NCBI GenBank assembly: GCA_023422635.1
Contig: JAFAGO010000035.1
Location: 110,644 to 174,643 of the forward strand
DNA: 64,000 bases
DNA from: Bacteroidota bacterium
GTDB taxonomy: Bacteria > Bacteroidota > Bacteroidia > Flavobacteriales > Weeksellaceae
Direction of reading: 5' to 3'
A program made the position numbers and the translations under genes. Below are positions 34,950 through 44,739 of this stretch, in pieces; positions within the stretch are counted from its first letter, which is position 1, and every line of letters starts with the position of its first letter. The notes under the pieces were generated by a model. That model saw nothing but the letters and a program-made list of their open reading frames with translations, was not told the DNA's origin and searched no databases.

Positions 34950-36638
34950 ATGTTCGATTGGTTACACACATTGGTTATGCCTTCAGAAAATCCAAGCATT
35001 GGTCAATCCCTCATTACCATCATGCTCGCCATTGGATCGGGAATCTTTTTTGGACGCTTAAAATTAGGCAAAATTACATTCGGAGTTTCCGCAGTTATGT
35101 TCACTGGATTAATTTTGGGGCATTTTGGGTACAGAATTAATGACCATATTTTAGATTTTATTCGGGATTTTGGTTTAATTCTTTTCGTTTACGCTATTGG
35201 GCTTCAAGTTGGCCCGTCGTTCTTCTCTTCTTTCCGTAACGAAGGTTTAAAATTTAATATTCTTGCGGTCTCTACTGTTCTTTTAGGCGGCGTAATTGCC
35301 ATTGTGCTGTACAACTTTACCGGTTTAAGCATCGAAAATTTAGTGGGTATTATGAGTGGTTCAGTTACCAATACTCCTGGACTTGGAGCCGCAAAAAATA
35401 CCATTGAAGAATTAGGTGCGCAGTTCCCGAACAAAATTTTTGATGATCCCACCGTAGGTTATGCGATTACATATCCTTTGGGTGTCTTCGGGATTATTGG
35501 GACAATTATTCTTGCCAAAACATTGATGAAGATAAATCCTGATGAAGAAATGCGGAAGTTCAGAATGCAAAAAATTAATATGGAAGAACCCTTAATTCAC
35601 AAAAAAATGAGGGTGACCAATCCTGAATATTTTGGAAAAACACTTCATAACATTTTAAAAGAACTTCACTTAGAAATTGTAATTTCAAGGTTGAAACATA
35701 GTGGAAGTGAAGCCGTAAAATCGCCAACATTAAACACAGAACTTCACGATCGCGATGTATTGATGATTGTTGGACTTGAAAAAGATATTAATTTATTTAT
35801 TGAAAAAGTAGGGCGACCTTCCACCGATTTATTCATTGAATCCGAATCTGACATTCGTAAGAAAAATCTTTTTGTAACCAAGTCTTCTGCAGTACACAAA
35901 AAACTTTCGGAACTTGATTTGTACAATACCTACGATTTAAAAGTAACCCGAATTTTCCGCGCAGGTCGAGAAATTATTCCGCGCCCATCTTTAGAACTTT
36001 TTTACGGTGATAAAATTCGCGTAATTGGTTCGAAAGAGGGAATTGAAGAAGCAGAAGCCATCATCGGAAATCAAGAAAAGAAAATGCTTGAACCCGATTT
36101 CCTTTCTCTTTTTGCTGGACTTTTATTGGGGATTATTTTAGGATCAATTCCAATAATTATTCCTGGTCTGCCTATTCCTGTAAAATTAGGATTCGCTGCG
36201 GGACCGCTAATTGTTGCATTGCTAATCTCTCGATACGGAGGCATATCCTTTATCCACTCCTACATCAATAATGGCGCTATTTATTTTATGAAAGATTTGG
36301 GAATTTGCTTGTTTTTCGCTGCGGTTGGAGTGCATGCAGGCGAAGGTTTCTACGAAAATTTTATTAAATATAATGGTTGGACCTTCTTATTGTATGGCTC
36401 TGCAATTACCTTTATTCCCCTTATTATAATGCTTATTGTTGGTAAATTCTTTATGAAAATTAATTTTCTCCAATTGGCAGGAATTATGAGTGGAAGTTAC
36501 ACCGATCCTGCGGCGCTATCGTTCAGTACGAATTATTTAGACAGCGATATTCCAATTCAGAGTTACGCACAAGTATATCCGCTTGTAACAATTTTTAGGA
36601 TTTTTGTCGCGAGTTTACTGGTTTTGGTTTTTGCATAA
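34950..36638 (+). CDS. YidE/AspT-type membrane transporter with two RCK_C domains
   Basis: A 562-residue inner-membrane protein of the aspartate:alanine exchanger family. Two membrane bundles with the YidE/YbjL duplication (about 15-190 and 380-560) flank a cytosolic part with two RCK_C (TrkA_C) domains (about 205-290 and 290-370). The repeats share the motif GIMSGSVTNTPGLGAA and GIMSGSYTDPAALSF. The true substrate in this organism cannot be told from the sequence. Confidence 0.87.
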   Translation: MFDWLHTLVMPSENPSIGQSLITIMLAIGSGIFFGRLKLGKITFGVSAVMFTGLILGHFGYRINDHILDFIRDFGLILFVYAIGLQVGPSFFSSFRNEGLKFNILAVSTVLLGGVIAIVLYNFTGLSIENLVGIMSGSVTNTPGLGAAKNTIEELGAQFPNKIFDDPTVGYAITYPLGVFGIIGTIILAKTLMKINPDEEMRKFRMQKINMEEPLIHKKMRVTNPEYFGKTLHNILKELHLEIVISRLKHSGSEAVKSPTLNTELHDRDVLMIVGLEKDINLFIEKVGRPSTDLFIESESDIRKKNLFVTKSSAVHKKLSELDLYNTYDLKVTRIFRAGREIIPRPSLELFYGDKIRVIGSKEGIEEAEAIIGNQEKKMLEPDFLSLFAGLLLGIILGSIPIIIPGLPIPVKLGFAAGPLIVALLISRYGGISFIHSYINNGAIYFMKDLGICLFFAAVGVHAGEGFYENFIKYNGWTFLLYGSAITFIPLIIMLIVGKFFMKINFLQLAGIMSGSYTDPAALSFSTNYLDSDIPIQSYAQVYPLVTIFRIFVASLLVLVFA

Positions 36639-36658
36639 AAATAACCCATTTCAAAAAT

Positions 36659-36692
36659 AAAATCCGGAAACAAATAATTTCCGGATTTTTTA
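36659..36692. terminator. Bidirectional terminator between the transporter and the amidinotransferase-like gene
   Basis: Arms AAAATCCGGAAA (36659-36670) and TTTCCGGATTTT (36678-36689), with T-runs in both directions. Confidence 0.92.
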
Positions 36693-36709
36693 TTGTGATG
36701 AATTTCAAA

Positions 36710-37624
36710 TTATGATCGAACAAGTGGCATTGTAGAACAACGCAAAAGTCCACCCATTTTAGAAATTTCACGATATGGAATTTCTTCCACCGTAATTCCC
36801 CATTCGTTGGTTAAATGTTGATTGAGCCGTTTGAATGATGCATCCGACACCACAACTTCAGGAGAAATGGAAAAGATATTAGGAACCATTTCGAACATTT
36901 CTTCATCTGTAACCTGGAAGCAGTTTTCTTCGCCAAAAATATCCAAAATTAGGTGATAATCGCTTTCTTCAACAAATCCACTTTTATATACGATACATTT
37001 ATCCTTACCAACAGGATTAAAGGTACAATCCAAATGAAGAACACCTTTGTAAGGTTCGGTATCGTTTTTATTTAAGTCAAAATCAATAATTCTTTTTTTT
37101 GGAAAATATTCTTTCAGAATTTCAATCGCGTATCCGTTGGTTCGTGCTGTTTTAAAATTCCTGTAATCTTCACTGTAACAAGTCCCAATAAAAAGAAAAT
37201 CGTTCCATACAATTACGTCGCCACCTTCAACATGTGCCGATTCTGGAAGATTGATAATTTTTCGCCATTCGATTTGTTCAAATATTTTTTTATACGCTTC
37301 CTGCTCATCAGCTCTGTCTTTAATAACATTTGAAATAATCATTTTATCATCAATCACAAAACCGACGTCCCTTGAAAAAACCTGATTGTAATCTTGAATA
37401 ATTTCTGGTCGTAGCACTTCTACATTATATTTCTCTAAAACGGCTGCAAAAGCATCCATTTCATTAGTAATGTTAAATTCTTCAGGATAAATATTTTGCT
37501 GTATTGATAGATACGATTTGGCATCGTAGCTTTCATTTAAATTTGGAATGTCGCCCATTGATTTGGGTTGACCAAGAACTACACTTTTAAGAAGACCCGT
37601 TTCGTTTTTAATATTCAGTTTCAT
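36710..37624 (-). CDS. Amidinotransferase / arginine deiminase superfamily enzyme
   Basis: A 304-residue enzyme of the guanidine-modifying superfamily. It has the substrate-binding acid pair EGGD (about 139), catalytic His in VLHLDCTFNP (about 200) and the nucleophile Cys in GGLLRCSTMPL near the C-terminus (about 297). This set fits dimethylarginine or arginine hydrolases and amidinotransferases; which one is not decided. Start ATG 37624 is chosen because a promoter box (37643-37650) lies inside the longer frame. It stands alone. Confidence 0.82.
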   Translation of the reverse strand: MKLNIKNETGLLKSVVLGQPKSMGDIPNLNESYDAKSYLSIQQNIYPEEFNITNEMDAFAAVLEKYNVEVLRPEIIQDYNQVFSRDVGFVIDDKMIISNVIKDRADEQEAYKKIFEQIEWRKIINLPESAHVEGGDVIVWNDFLFIGTCYSEDYRNFKTARTNGYAIEILKEYFPKKRIIDFDLNKNDTEPYKGVLHLDCTFNPVGKDKCIVYKSGFVEESDYHLILDIFGEENCFQVTDEEMFEMVPNIFSISPEVVVSDASFKRLNQHLTNEWGITVEEIPYREISKMGGLLRCSTMPLVRS

Positions 37625-37642
37625 TATTGTATCGAATGGTAA

Positions 37643-37650
37643 CAAATATA
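37643..37650 (-). promoter_or_regulatory. Promoter -7 box of the amidinotransferase-like gene
   Basis: TATATTTG on the minus strand, 18 bases before the ATG at 37624. It excludes the in-frame start at 37645. Confidence 0.6.
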
Positions 37651-37776
37651 GAAAAACGCCTTTGGAGTAAGAAATTTAAACTCAAATTATATTGAAATAA
37701 GAAATAAATAAAAACCCTTACATAAAAGGCAAATGTTGTATCTACAACCAAGTTTAGCTTCAGATATTTTATCTAC

Positions 37777-37798
37777 AAAAAACCTCCCAATTGGGAGG
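37777..37798 (-). terminator. Terminator of gltA
   Basis: Palindrome CCTCCC-AATT-GGGAGG (37783-37798), followed on the minus strand by TTTTTTG. Confidence 0.9.
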
Positions 37799-37820
37799 CT
37801 TGCTATATATCTTGAAAAGA

Positions 37821-39107
37821 TTATCTGTTTTCCATTGCAACATAATCTCTTTTTTGAGATCCTTGGTACACCTGACGAGGTCTTCCGATTGGATCGCCTT
37901 TTAGTCTCATTTCTTTCCATTGGGAAATCCATCCTGGTAATCTACCTAATGCAAACATTACGGTAAACATTTCTGTTGGAATACCTAAAGCGCGATAAAT
38001 AATTCCTGAGTAGAAATCAACATTTGGATAAAGCTTACGCTCTACAAAGTATTCATCTTCCAATGCTACTTTTTCTAATTGTAATGCAATATCAAGCGTT
38101 TTATCGTGAATCCCTAATTTATCAAGAATATCATCAGCTGCTTTTTTGATGATTTTTGCACGAGGATCGAAGTTTTTGTAAACACGATGTCCGAAGCCCA
38201 TCAAACGGAAACTATCTTCCTTATCTTTAGCTTTTTTAACATATTTAGCAACATCTCCACCATCATTGTTGATCATTTCAAGCATTTCGATAACGGCTTG
38301 GTTTGCTCCACCGTGAAGTGGTCCCCAAAGTGCAGAAACCCCTGCAGAAATAGATGCAAAAAGTCCGGTATGCGCAGAGCCTACCATTCTAACAGTTGAT
38401 GTTGAGCAGTTTTGTTCGTGATCTGCGTGTAAAATCAATAGCTTATCTAACGCACTTACGATAACAGGATCCAAGTGGAATTCCTGATTAGGCATTCTGA
38501 ACGTCATTCTGTAGAAATTTTCTACATAATTTAAAGAATTGTCGCCATGATTGATGGATAAGCCTTGCGTTTTTCTGTACGTCCAAGCGCAAAGATGAGA
38601 GAATTTCGCGATAAGAAGTTCAGCAGCATGCTCCATATCTTCTTGAGATTTCACATTTACTGCTTTAGGATTAAATGCAGTAAGTGCTGAAGTTAGCGCT
38701 GATAAAACTCCCATTGGGTGTGCTGAACGAGGGAAAACATCAAGAATTTTTTTCATTTCTTCTGCTACCCAGTTGTATTCTTTTATTTTATCTTCAAAAT
38801 GTTTGAATTCCTGTTGCGTTGGCAGTTCGCCGTTTAGCAGCAGGTACATCACTTCTGAGAAATTGGATTTTTCGGCAATTTGTTCAATTGGATAACCTCT
38901 GTAAAACAATTCACCTTTATCACCATCAAGATAAGTAATCTCACTAATGGTAGCACCAGTATTTTTATATCCCAGGTCAAGTGTAATTAAACCTGTTTGA
39001 TCTCTAAGTTTGGAAATATCGATCCCGCGATCCCCAAGAGTGCTTTCTACGATGGGGTAATCGTAGGTTTTTCCATCATAGTTCAATACTACTTTATTAT
39101 CTGACAT
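37821..39107 (-). CDS. gltA: Citrate synthase
   Basis: Condenses oxaloacetate and acetyl-CoA at the entry of the TCA cycle. The 428 residues are the bacterial hexameric type: NH2-terminal beta region, LHADHEQNCSTSTVRMVGSA, catalytic His in GPLHGGANQAV, GFGHRVYKNFDPRA and catalytic Asp in NVDFYSGIIYRALGIP. A TATATTTA promoter-like box lies upstream. It is monocistronic with a strong terminator. Confidence 0.96.
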   Translation of the reverse strand: MSDNKVVLNYDGKTYDYPIVESTLGDRGIDISKLRDQTGLITLDLGYKNTGATISEITYLDGDKGELFYRGYPIEQIAEKSNFSEVMYLLLNGELPTQQEFKHFEDKIKEYNWVAEEMKKILDVFPRSAHPMGVLSALTSALTAFNPKAVNVKSQEDMEHAAELLIAKFSHLCAWTYRKTQGLSINHGDNSLNYVENFYRMTFRMPNQEFHLDPVIVSALDKLLILHADHEQNCSTSTVRMVGSAHTGLFASISAGVSALWGPLHGGANQAVIEMLEMINNDGGDVAKYVKKAKDKEDSFRLMGFGHRVYKNFDPRAKIIKKAADDILDKLGIHDKTLDIALQLEKVALEDEYFVERKLYPNVDFYSGIIYRALGIPTEMFTVMFALGRLPGWISQWKEMRLKGDPIGRPRQVYQGSQKRDYVAMENR

Positions 39108-39270
39108 TTGTTTGAATTTTATTTGCTAAATATAAGCAAATCGATGGTAAATTCAAATGTGATTTTAATTATTTAACTATTTATATAATCTATTGGGAAA
39201 AGTTGTGTGAAACATCACTTTTTCAAGTTAAAATTTTAATCAAAAACTAATTGATTATCAAGTGTCAGAA

Positions 39271-39303
39271 TAAAAAAAAGCATCTGAAATACTTCAGATG
39301 CTT
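39271..39303 (-). terminator. Terminator of eno
   Basis: Perfect 11-base arms at 39278-39288 and 39293-39303 (AAGCATCTGAA read on the minus strand) with a four-base loop, then TTTTTTTT. Confidence 0.93.
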
Positions 39304-39325
39304 CGTATTATAATTTAATTAAAAA

Positions 39326-40618
39326 TTATCTTTTAATTTTGAAAGCGTCTAGCCCAGGAAAAACTGCGTTTGTTCCTAAAGCTTCTTCAATTCTTAACAA
39401 TTGGTTGTATTTCGCCATTCTGTCTGAACGTGAAGCAGAACCTGTTTTGATTTGTCCACAATTAGTTGCTACTGCCAAATCTGCAATCGTTGAATCTTCT
39501 GTTTCTCCAGAACGGTGAGACATTACCGCAGTATATTTATTGAATTGCGCCATTTGTACAGCATCCAATGTTTCAGAAAGAGAACCAATTTGATTTACTT
39601 TAACCAAAATTGAATTCGCAATATCTTCTTTAATTCCTTTTGATAAACGCTCTACGTTTGTTACAAATAAATCATCACCCACTAATTGTACTTTATCACC
39701 AATTTTTTCGGTTAATAATTTCCATCCTTCCCAATCGTTTTCTTGCATACCATCTTCGATAGAAATAATTGGATATTTACCCACTAATTCAGCAAGATAA
39801 GATGCTTGTTCGCTGCTTGAGAATTTAGCTGCATCTGGTGTTTGGAATTTAGTATAATCGTAAATTCCATCTTTATAGAATTCAGAAGAAGCACAATCCA
39901 ATGCAAGCATTACATCGTCGCCCGGTTTGTAACCTGCTTTTTCAATTGCTTTCAACAAAGTATCCAAAGCATCTTCTGTTCCTGTGAAAGTTGGAGCAAA
40001 ACCACCTTCGTCACCAACTGCAGTAGATAAACCTCTATCGTGAAGAATTTTCTTTAAATTATGGAAAATCTCTGCTCCTTTTCTCAAAGCGTGAGAGAAA
40101 GAATCTGCTTTAACTGGCATTACCATAAATTCCTGGAATGCGATTGGCGCATCAGAGTGTGAACCACCGTTGATAACGTTCATCATTGGAACAGGAAGTG
40201 TATTTGCATTTACGCCTCCCACATATTTGTATAATGGCATTCTCAACTCAGTAGCAGCTGCTTTTGCTGCAGCAAGGGAAACTCCCAAAATTGCATTTGC
40301 ACCTAGATTTCCTTTATTGAAAGTTCCATCAAGATCAATCATAATTTGGTCGATCAAGTTTTGGTCGAAAACAGGAAGTCCAACCAATTCTGGAGCAATT
40401 ACTTCTCTTACATTTTCTACAGCTTTCAATACGCCTTTACCTAAAAATTCCGGACCTCCATCACGAAGTTCTACCGCTTCATGTTCTCCTGTAGAAGCTC
40501 CTGAAGGAACTGCCGCTCGGCCCATTGCACCGCTTTCTGTAAACACATCAACTTCTACGGTTGGATTACCTCTGGAATCCAAAATTTGTCTTGCTTCAAT
40601 GTAAGAAATGTAACTCAT
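39326..40618 (-). CDS. eno: Enolase
   Basis: Turns 2-phosphoglycerate into phosphoenolpyruvate in glycolysis. The 430 residues show YIEARQILDSRGNPTVEV, PSGASTGEHEAVELRDG, NVINGGSHSDAPIAFQEFM, the metal ligands in DCASSEFY and SIEDGMQENDW, and SHRSGETEDSTIADLAVA. The start at 40618 is used because the longer frame contains the promoter box TAACTTTG (40642-40649). Monocistronic. Confidence 0.97.
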   Translation of the reverse strand: MSYISYIEARQILDSRGNPTVEVDVFTESGAMGRAAVPSGASTGEHEAVELRDGGPEFLGKGVLKAVENVREVIAPELVGLPVFDQNLIDQIMIDLDGTFNKGNLGANAILGVSLAAAKAAATELRMPLYKYVGGVNANTLPVPMMNVINGGSHSDAPIAFQEFMVMPVKADSFSHALRKGAEIFHNLKKILHDRGLSTAVGDEGGFAPTFTGTEDALDTLLKAIEKAGYKPGDDVMLALDCASSEFYKDGIYDYTKFQTPDAAKFSSSEQASYLAELVGKYPIISIEDGMQENDWEGWKLLTEKIGDKVQLVGDDLFVTNVERLSKGIKEDIANSILVKVNQIGSLSETLDAVQMAQFNKYTAVMSHRSGETEDSTIADLAVATNCGQIKTGSASRSDRMAKYNQLLRIEEALGTNAVFPGLDAFKIKR

Positions 40619-40641
40619 AATTGTATTATTTTTTTGCTTCA

Positions 40642-40649
40642 CAAAGTTA
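40642..40649 (-). promoter_or_regulatory. Promoter -7 box of eno
   Basis: TAACTTTG on the minus strand matches TAnnTTTG, 23 bases before the ATG at 40618. Confidence 0.6.
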
Positions 40650-40684
40650 ATCAAATTCAGCCAAGTAAATTGTGCCTAATGGTA

Positions 40685-42604
40685 TTATTTTTCCTTAACA
40701 GAATAAATATCATCTCGCAACCACGTTAAGCATTCGTTTATGGCTTTGAAATTAGATTCTTCAGAAACAAGGTTCGGAATAATCTCAATTTTTCGTATTA
40801 AATAATCCGGCTGTTTTTGTAAACCAACAATTAGAATTGTTTTAGAACGCTTTGTTAAATCAAGAATGATATCTTCTAAAGAATACAAACCACTTTGGTC
40901 AACATACGGAACTTTATCCATTCGTAATATCACATATTTGGCGCGATCAGGAATATGCATGTACAATTGTTGAAGATCGTTGGTATAGCCAAAAAACAGA
41001 GGTCCCTCTAATCTTTTAATATAAATTTTACTCGCAATATCCTCGGAGATTCCTTTTTCATCTTCTTCCCATTTAAAATCTTCCATTTGATCAAGCGCTA
41101 AAACTTGAGATTTCTTGGTATTGATATCACCCATTTTCTTCATAAAAATTAAAGCAGATATTACCAATCCAACGCCCACAGCAATCACAAGATCCACAAA
41201 AACGGTAAGTAACATTACAATCACCATCACAACGACATCCCACATTGGGGTTTTACCTATCGCCTTTAAGCCGCGATAATCGAAAATACCGATTCCCACA
41301 GTGATTAAAACACCCGCGAGAATCGCAGAAGGAATTTTAGAAGCCAACGGCGCGAAGAAGAGTAAAATACTCAACAACAAAAGAGAGGCAAAAATTCCTG
41401 ACAATCTGGTTTTACCACCTGAATCATAATTCAATAATGTTCTGATGGTTGCACTGGAACCCGGGATTCCACCGAAAAACGCTGCCATACTATTTCCTAT
41501 TCCTTGCGAAACCAACTCTTGACTACTGTTATGTTGTTCTTTGTCTTTTGTATCAATAATTACGGAAGTTAAAAGCGAGTCGATTGCTCCCAACATTGCT
41601 AATGATATTGACGCCATGATGAAAGGCTTAACCGCATCAAAACTAAAGCCGGTAAAAATTTCCAGATGAGGAAGAGGAAACCCTTGCGGAATTTCTTGAA
41701 TTCGATACAAGTCGAAGTTAAAATAGATAGCAATAAAAGACATCAGCACTAACGCAACTAAAGTGGAAGGTATTGTTGATGTTAATGTTTTAAGGATTTT
41801 TAGAATTTTAAGATTACCTGGAATAAACTGAATTCCATATTTAAAACCATAGATTACCAGAACGGTTCCCAAAACAAATGAGAATTCTAGAAAATTAATA
41901 TTTTTAATTCCTCGTCCAAGATTTTTAATAATACCTTCTGGGGATTTCACTTGCATCGTGGAGATCGTTTTGGCTTCTTCAGTAATTTCGTCTTTGGAAA
42001 TACTTTTTACTTCATTAATTTTTTCTTCAATTAAAGCTACATCAACAAGTTTAAAAGATTGATTAGCGCTAATACTTTGGAACTTTTTGGCCATAATATT
42101 ACTTTCCGCAACAATCATATTTTTTTCAACCAACTTTTGATCTTCACTCGCGACATACCCTAAAAGTGGAAAAATTTGTCCCATTAAAATGATAACCGCA
42201 ATCCCATTCATAAAACCAGAAATTACGGGATACGGAATATATTTAATATACTTTCCTACGCCAATAAGCCCAAGAATCACTTGGAAAATTCCGGCAAGAA
42301 AAAAAACCAGAAGTATTGATGGAAGTGCTTGGTTTAAATTCCCATTAAATGCTTGAACAATTTCAGAGACTACAACAACACTTACGGCCGTCATTGGCGC
42401 CGTTGGCCCACTGATTTGCATTTGTGTAGAACAAAACAATGAGGAGAAAAAGCCAATCGCAATTGCCCCAAAAAGTCCGGCAGCTGCACCTAAACCAGAT
42501 TGTTCACCAAAGGCTAATGCTAAAGGAAGGGCAACAATTCCAGCGGTGATGCCACCAAAAAAATCGCCCTTAATATTCTTAAAAGTGAAATAATTTTTAA
42601 ACAT
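40685..42604 (-). CDS. SulP family anion transporter with STAS domain and an inserted loop
   Basis: A 639-residue SLC26/SulP inner-membrane transporter. It begins GDFFGGITAGIVALPLALAFG and has the SulP signature region SGPTAPMTAVSV, then FFGGIPGSSATIRTLLNYDSGGKTRLSG. A cytosolic STAS domain closes it (about 540-635: LEGPLFFGYTNDLQQLY, PYVDQSGLYSLEDII). Between helices, about residues 150-235 form an 80-residue charged loop not found in the core family. Substrate is uncertain: sulfate, bicarbonate or another anion. Confidence 0.88.
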   Translation of the reverse strand: MFKNYFTFKNIKGDFFGGITAGIVALPLALAFGEQSGLGAAAGLFGAIAIGFFSSLFCSTQMQISGPTAPMTAVSVVVVSEIVQAFNGNLNQALPSILLVFFLAGIFQVILGLIGVGKYIKYIPYPVISGFMNGIAVIILMGQIFPLLGYVASEDQKLVEKNMIVAESNIMAKKFQSISANQSFKLVDVALIEEKINEVKSISKDEITEEAKTISTMQVKSPEGIIKNLGRGIKNINFLEFSFVLGTVLVIYGFKYGIQFIPGNLKILKILKTLTSTIPSTLVALVLMSFIAIYFNFDLYRIQEIPQGFPLPHLEIFTGFSFDAVKPFIMASISLAMLGAIDSLLTSVIIDTKDKEQHNSSQELVSQGIGNSMAAFFGGIPGSSATIRTLLNYDSGGKTRLSGIFASLLLLSILLFFAPLASKIPSAILAGVLITVGIGIFDYRGLKAIGKTPMWDVVVMVIVMLLTVFVDLVIAVGVGLVISALIFMKKMGDINTKKSQVLALDQMEDFKWEEDEKGISEDIASKIYIKRLEGPLFFGYTNDLQQLYMHIPDRAKYVILRMDKVPYVDQSGLYSLEDIILDLTKRSKTILIVGLQKQPDYLIRKIEIIPNLVSEESNFKAINECLTWLRDDIYSVKEK

Positions 42605-42715
42605 ATAGTAAAGGGTATTAAATTTTGTTGAGCGCCATAAAGTTATAGATAAAATTAAACAAATACAAGAATATTATAGATTTTATGAATAACTATCGTG
42701 ATTTTAGAACTTCGC

Positions 42716-42745
42716 TTGTATAAAAAGAAGAAAATCGTACCTTAG
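42716..42745 (+). promoter_or_regulatory. Promoter of the small lipoprotein gene
   Basis: TTG (42716-42718), 19 bases, TACCTTAG (42738-42745, one mismatch to TAnnTTTG), 22 bases before the ATG. Confidence 0.5.
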
Positions 42746-42767
42746 ATAGATCAAAAAGGGATTGAAA

Positions 42768-43106
42768 ATGAAAACAAAAATTACTACAGCATTGGCACTT
42801 TTCGCATTGATAGCGTGCAATAAAAATTCTGAAGGCAACAAAAGTGTAATTTCAGAAAATGTACAAAATGAAATTAAAGAGGAAAGTTCGATTTACAAAG
42901 GACTGCAAAACACTGTTGCCAAAATTACCTATACTGAATCGCCAGATGGAAATACCGCCACGGTTGAAGCCAATGGAAAGAGATTTATTTTGGACAAGAA
43001 ATCGGATAGTTTATATGAAAGAAGTGGAATCAGTGCGAAATTAAAAGGTGACTCCGTTTATATTATTCAAGATGATAATATCATTCCACTAAAAAAAATG
43101 TTCTAA
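42768..43106 (+). CDS. Small lipoprotein, function unknown
   Basis: A 112-residue exported protein with a lipoprotein signal (MKTKITTALALFALIAC; Cys17, followed by NKNSEG). A short beta-rich domain follows (VAKITYTESPDGNTATVEANGKRFILDKKSDSLYERSG in several strands, then AKLKGDSVYIIQDDN). This resembles MliC-type lysozyme-inhibitor or lipocalin-like small lipoproteins only in general layout; no family is claimed. It sits between the divergent SulP gene and the end of the ribosomal cluster. Confidence 0.7.
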   Translation: MKTKITTALALFALIACNKNSEGNKSVISENVQNEIKEESSIYKGLQNTVAKITYTESPDGNTATVEANGKRFILDKKSDSLYERSGISAKLKGDSVYIIQDDNIIPLKKMF

Positions 43107-43121
43107 AAGAAAATAGCTAGA

Positions 43122-43156
43122 AACAAAAAAAAGTCACTCCAAAAAAGAGTGACTTT
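43122..43156 (-). terminator. Terminator of the ribosomal protein cluster (after rplQ)
   Basis: Arms AAAGTCACTC (43130-43139) and GAGTGACTTT (43147-43156). On the minus strand the hairpin is followed by TTTTTTTT, so it ends the ribosomal transcript; it could also act for the convergent lipoprotein gene. Confidence 0.9.
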
Positions 43157-43187
43157 AATATTTAATTTAATTGAAAAAATCAGAATA

Positions 43188-43703
43188 TTATTCTTCAGTT
43201 TTTTCTTCAGCAGCAGATGCTTGAGGCTCTTCAGCTTTTGCATCTTCAGTAGTGTTTACCTCTGCAACCGCTTCAGTTTTTTTAGCTGAAGTTCTTCTAC
43301 TTCTTCTAGTCGCTTTTTTCTCTTCAGCATTCGGGTTGTAAAGCTCATTAAAATCTACCAACTCGATAAGTGCAGTATCAGCAGCATCCCCAGGACGAAA
43401 ACCTGTTTTGATGATTCTGGTGTATCCTCCGTTTCTTTCTGCAATTTTAGGTGCTACAGTTCTGAAAAGTTCTGCAACAGCTTCTTTGCTTTGTAGGTAA
43501 GAGAAAACTGTTCTTCTGTTGTGGGTAGTATCTTCTTTAGCTTTAGTTAAGATAGGTTCAACATACACTCTTAAAGCTTTTGCTTTGGCAACTGTAGTGT
43601 TGATTCTTTTATGCTCGATAAGAGAACAAGCCATATTAGAAAGCAATGCGCTTCTATGAGAAGCTGTTCTTCCTAAGTGATTGAATTTTTTACCGTGTCT
43701 CAT
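43188..43703 (-). CDS. rplQ: 50S ribosomal protein L17
   Basis: Large-subunit protein near the exit tunnel. The 171 residues begin MRHGKKFNHLGRTASHRSAL; the conserved core ends at about 118. A C-terminal extension follows that is first basic (ATRRSRRTSAKKTE) and then acidic and Ala/Glu-rich; such tails are usual in Bacteroidota. It is the last gene of the cluster, six bases after rpoA. Confidence 0.97.
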   Translation of the reverse strand: MRHGKKFNHLGRTASHRSALLSNMACSLIEHKRINTTVAKAKALRVYVEPILTKAKEDTTHNRRTVFSYLQSKEAVAELFRTVAPKIAERNGGYTRIIKTGFRPGDAADTALIELVDFNELYNPNAEEKKATRRSRRTSAKKTEAVAEVNTTEDAKAEEPQASAAEEKTEE

Positions 43704-43709
43704 TGTTAA

Positions 43710-44705
43710 TTATTTATCAGCGTCAAGTTTATATTTTGCAACGTCGAAACCGAAGTTAAGACCTTTTGAGTGCACTAATTCTTCAAGCTCAGTTAAGGAT
43801 TTTTTACCAAAGTTTCTGAACTTCATTAAATCAGATTTACTGTAAGAAACCAGTTCACCAAGGGTTTCAACTTCCGCAGCTTTTAAGCAGTTTAATGCTC
43901 TTACAGAAAGATCCATATCTGCTAATTTCGATTTAAGAAGTTGTCTTGTATGTAAAGTTTCTTCGTCGTACTGAATTGAAGCTTTTACGGCTTCTGTTTC
44001 CAATGTAATTCTTTCATCAGAGAACAGCATAAAGTGATAGATCAAAATTTTAGAAGCTTCAGTTAAAGCATTCTGTGGAGAGATTGATCCATCGGTTTCA
44101 ATATCCAATACTAATTTTTCGTAATCTGTTTTTTGCTCTACACGGTAATTTTCAACGGCGTATTGAACTTTTTTGATTGGGGTGTAGATGGAATCAATAG
44201 CGATTGTTCCTACAGGAGCATTCACTGATTTGTTTTGTTCGGATGGAACATAACCTCTACCCTTTTCAACATTAAAAGTAATTTCAAAATTTACTTCTTT
44301 GTTCATATTACAGATTACCAATTCTGGGTTCAGCACTTCGAATCCTGTAATTGATTTTCCTAAATCCCCAGCGGTAACAACATTTTGTTTTGCAACTTTA
44401 GCGGTTACTTGTTCAGAAGCTTGATTTTCGCCTTTTGCTTTAAGTCTAAGCTGCTTTAGGTTTAGGATGATTTCAGTTACGTCTTCGATTACTCCAGGAA
44501 TTGTTGAAAATTCGTGCTCTACACCTTCAATTTTGATAGACGTAATAGCATATCCTTCAAGGGAAGAGAGCAATACTCTTCTTAAAGCATTACCGATAGT
44601 AAGACCAAAACCAGGTTCAAGAGGTCTGAATTCGAACTGACCTTTGAACTCGTCTGAGTTTAAAAGAATTACTTTATCGGGTTTTATGAATTGTAAAATT
44701 GCCAT
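43710..44705 (-). CDS. rpoA: RNA polymerase alpha subunit
   Basis: Assembles RNA polymerase and contacts upstream DNA and activators. The 331 residues have the alpha N-terminal dimer domain (about 1-230, with EPGFGLTIGNALRRVLLSSLEG) and the C-terminal domain (about 250-325, with LSVRALNCLKAAEVETLGELV). The start ATG at 44705 gives MAILQFIKPDKV; an in-frame ATG seven codons upstream is less likely because the family starts here. It lies between rpsD and rplQ. Confidence 0.97.
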   Translation of the reverse strand: MAILQFIKPDKVILLNSDEFKGQFEFRPLEPGFGLTIGNALRRVLLSSLEGYAITSIKIEGVEHEFSTIPGVIEDVTEIILNLKQLRLKAKGENQASEQVTAKVAKQNVVTAGDLGKSITGFEVLNPELVICNMNKEVNFEITFNVEKGRGYVPSEQNKSVNAPVGTIAIDSIYTPIKKVQYAVENYRVEQKTDYEKLVLDIETDGSISPQNALTEASKILIYHFMLFSDERITLETEAVKASIQYDEETLHTRQLLKSKLADMDLSVRALNCLKAAEVETLGELVSYSKSDLMKFRNFGKKSLTELEELVHSKGLNFGFDVAKYKLDADK

Positions 44706-44739
44706 ATTTTTGGTTGGGTTGAGCAAAAATTTATTAAAA

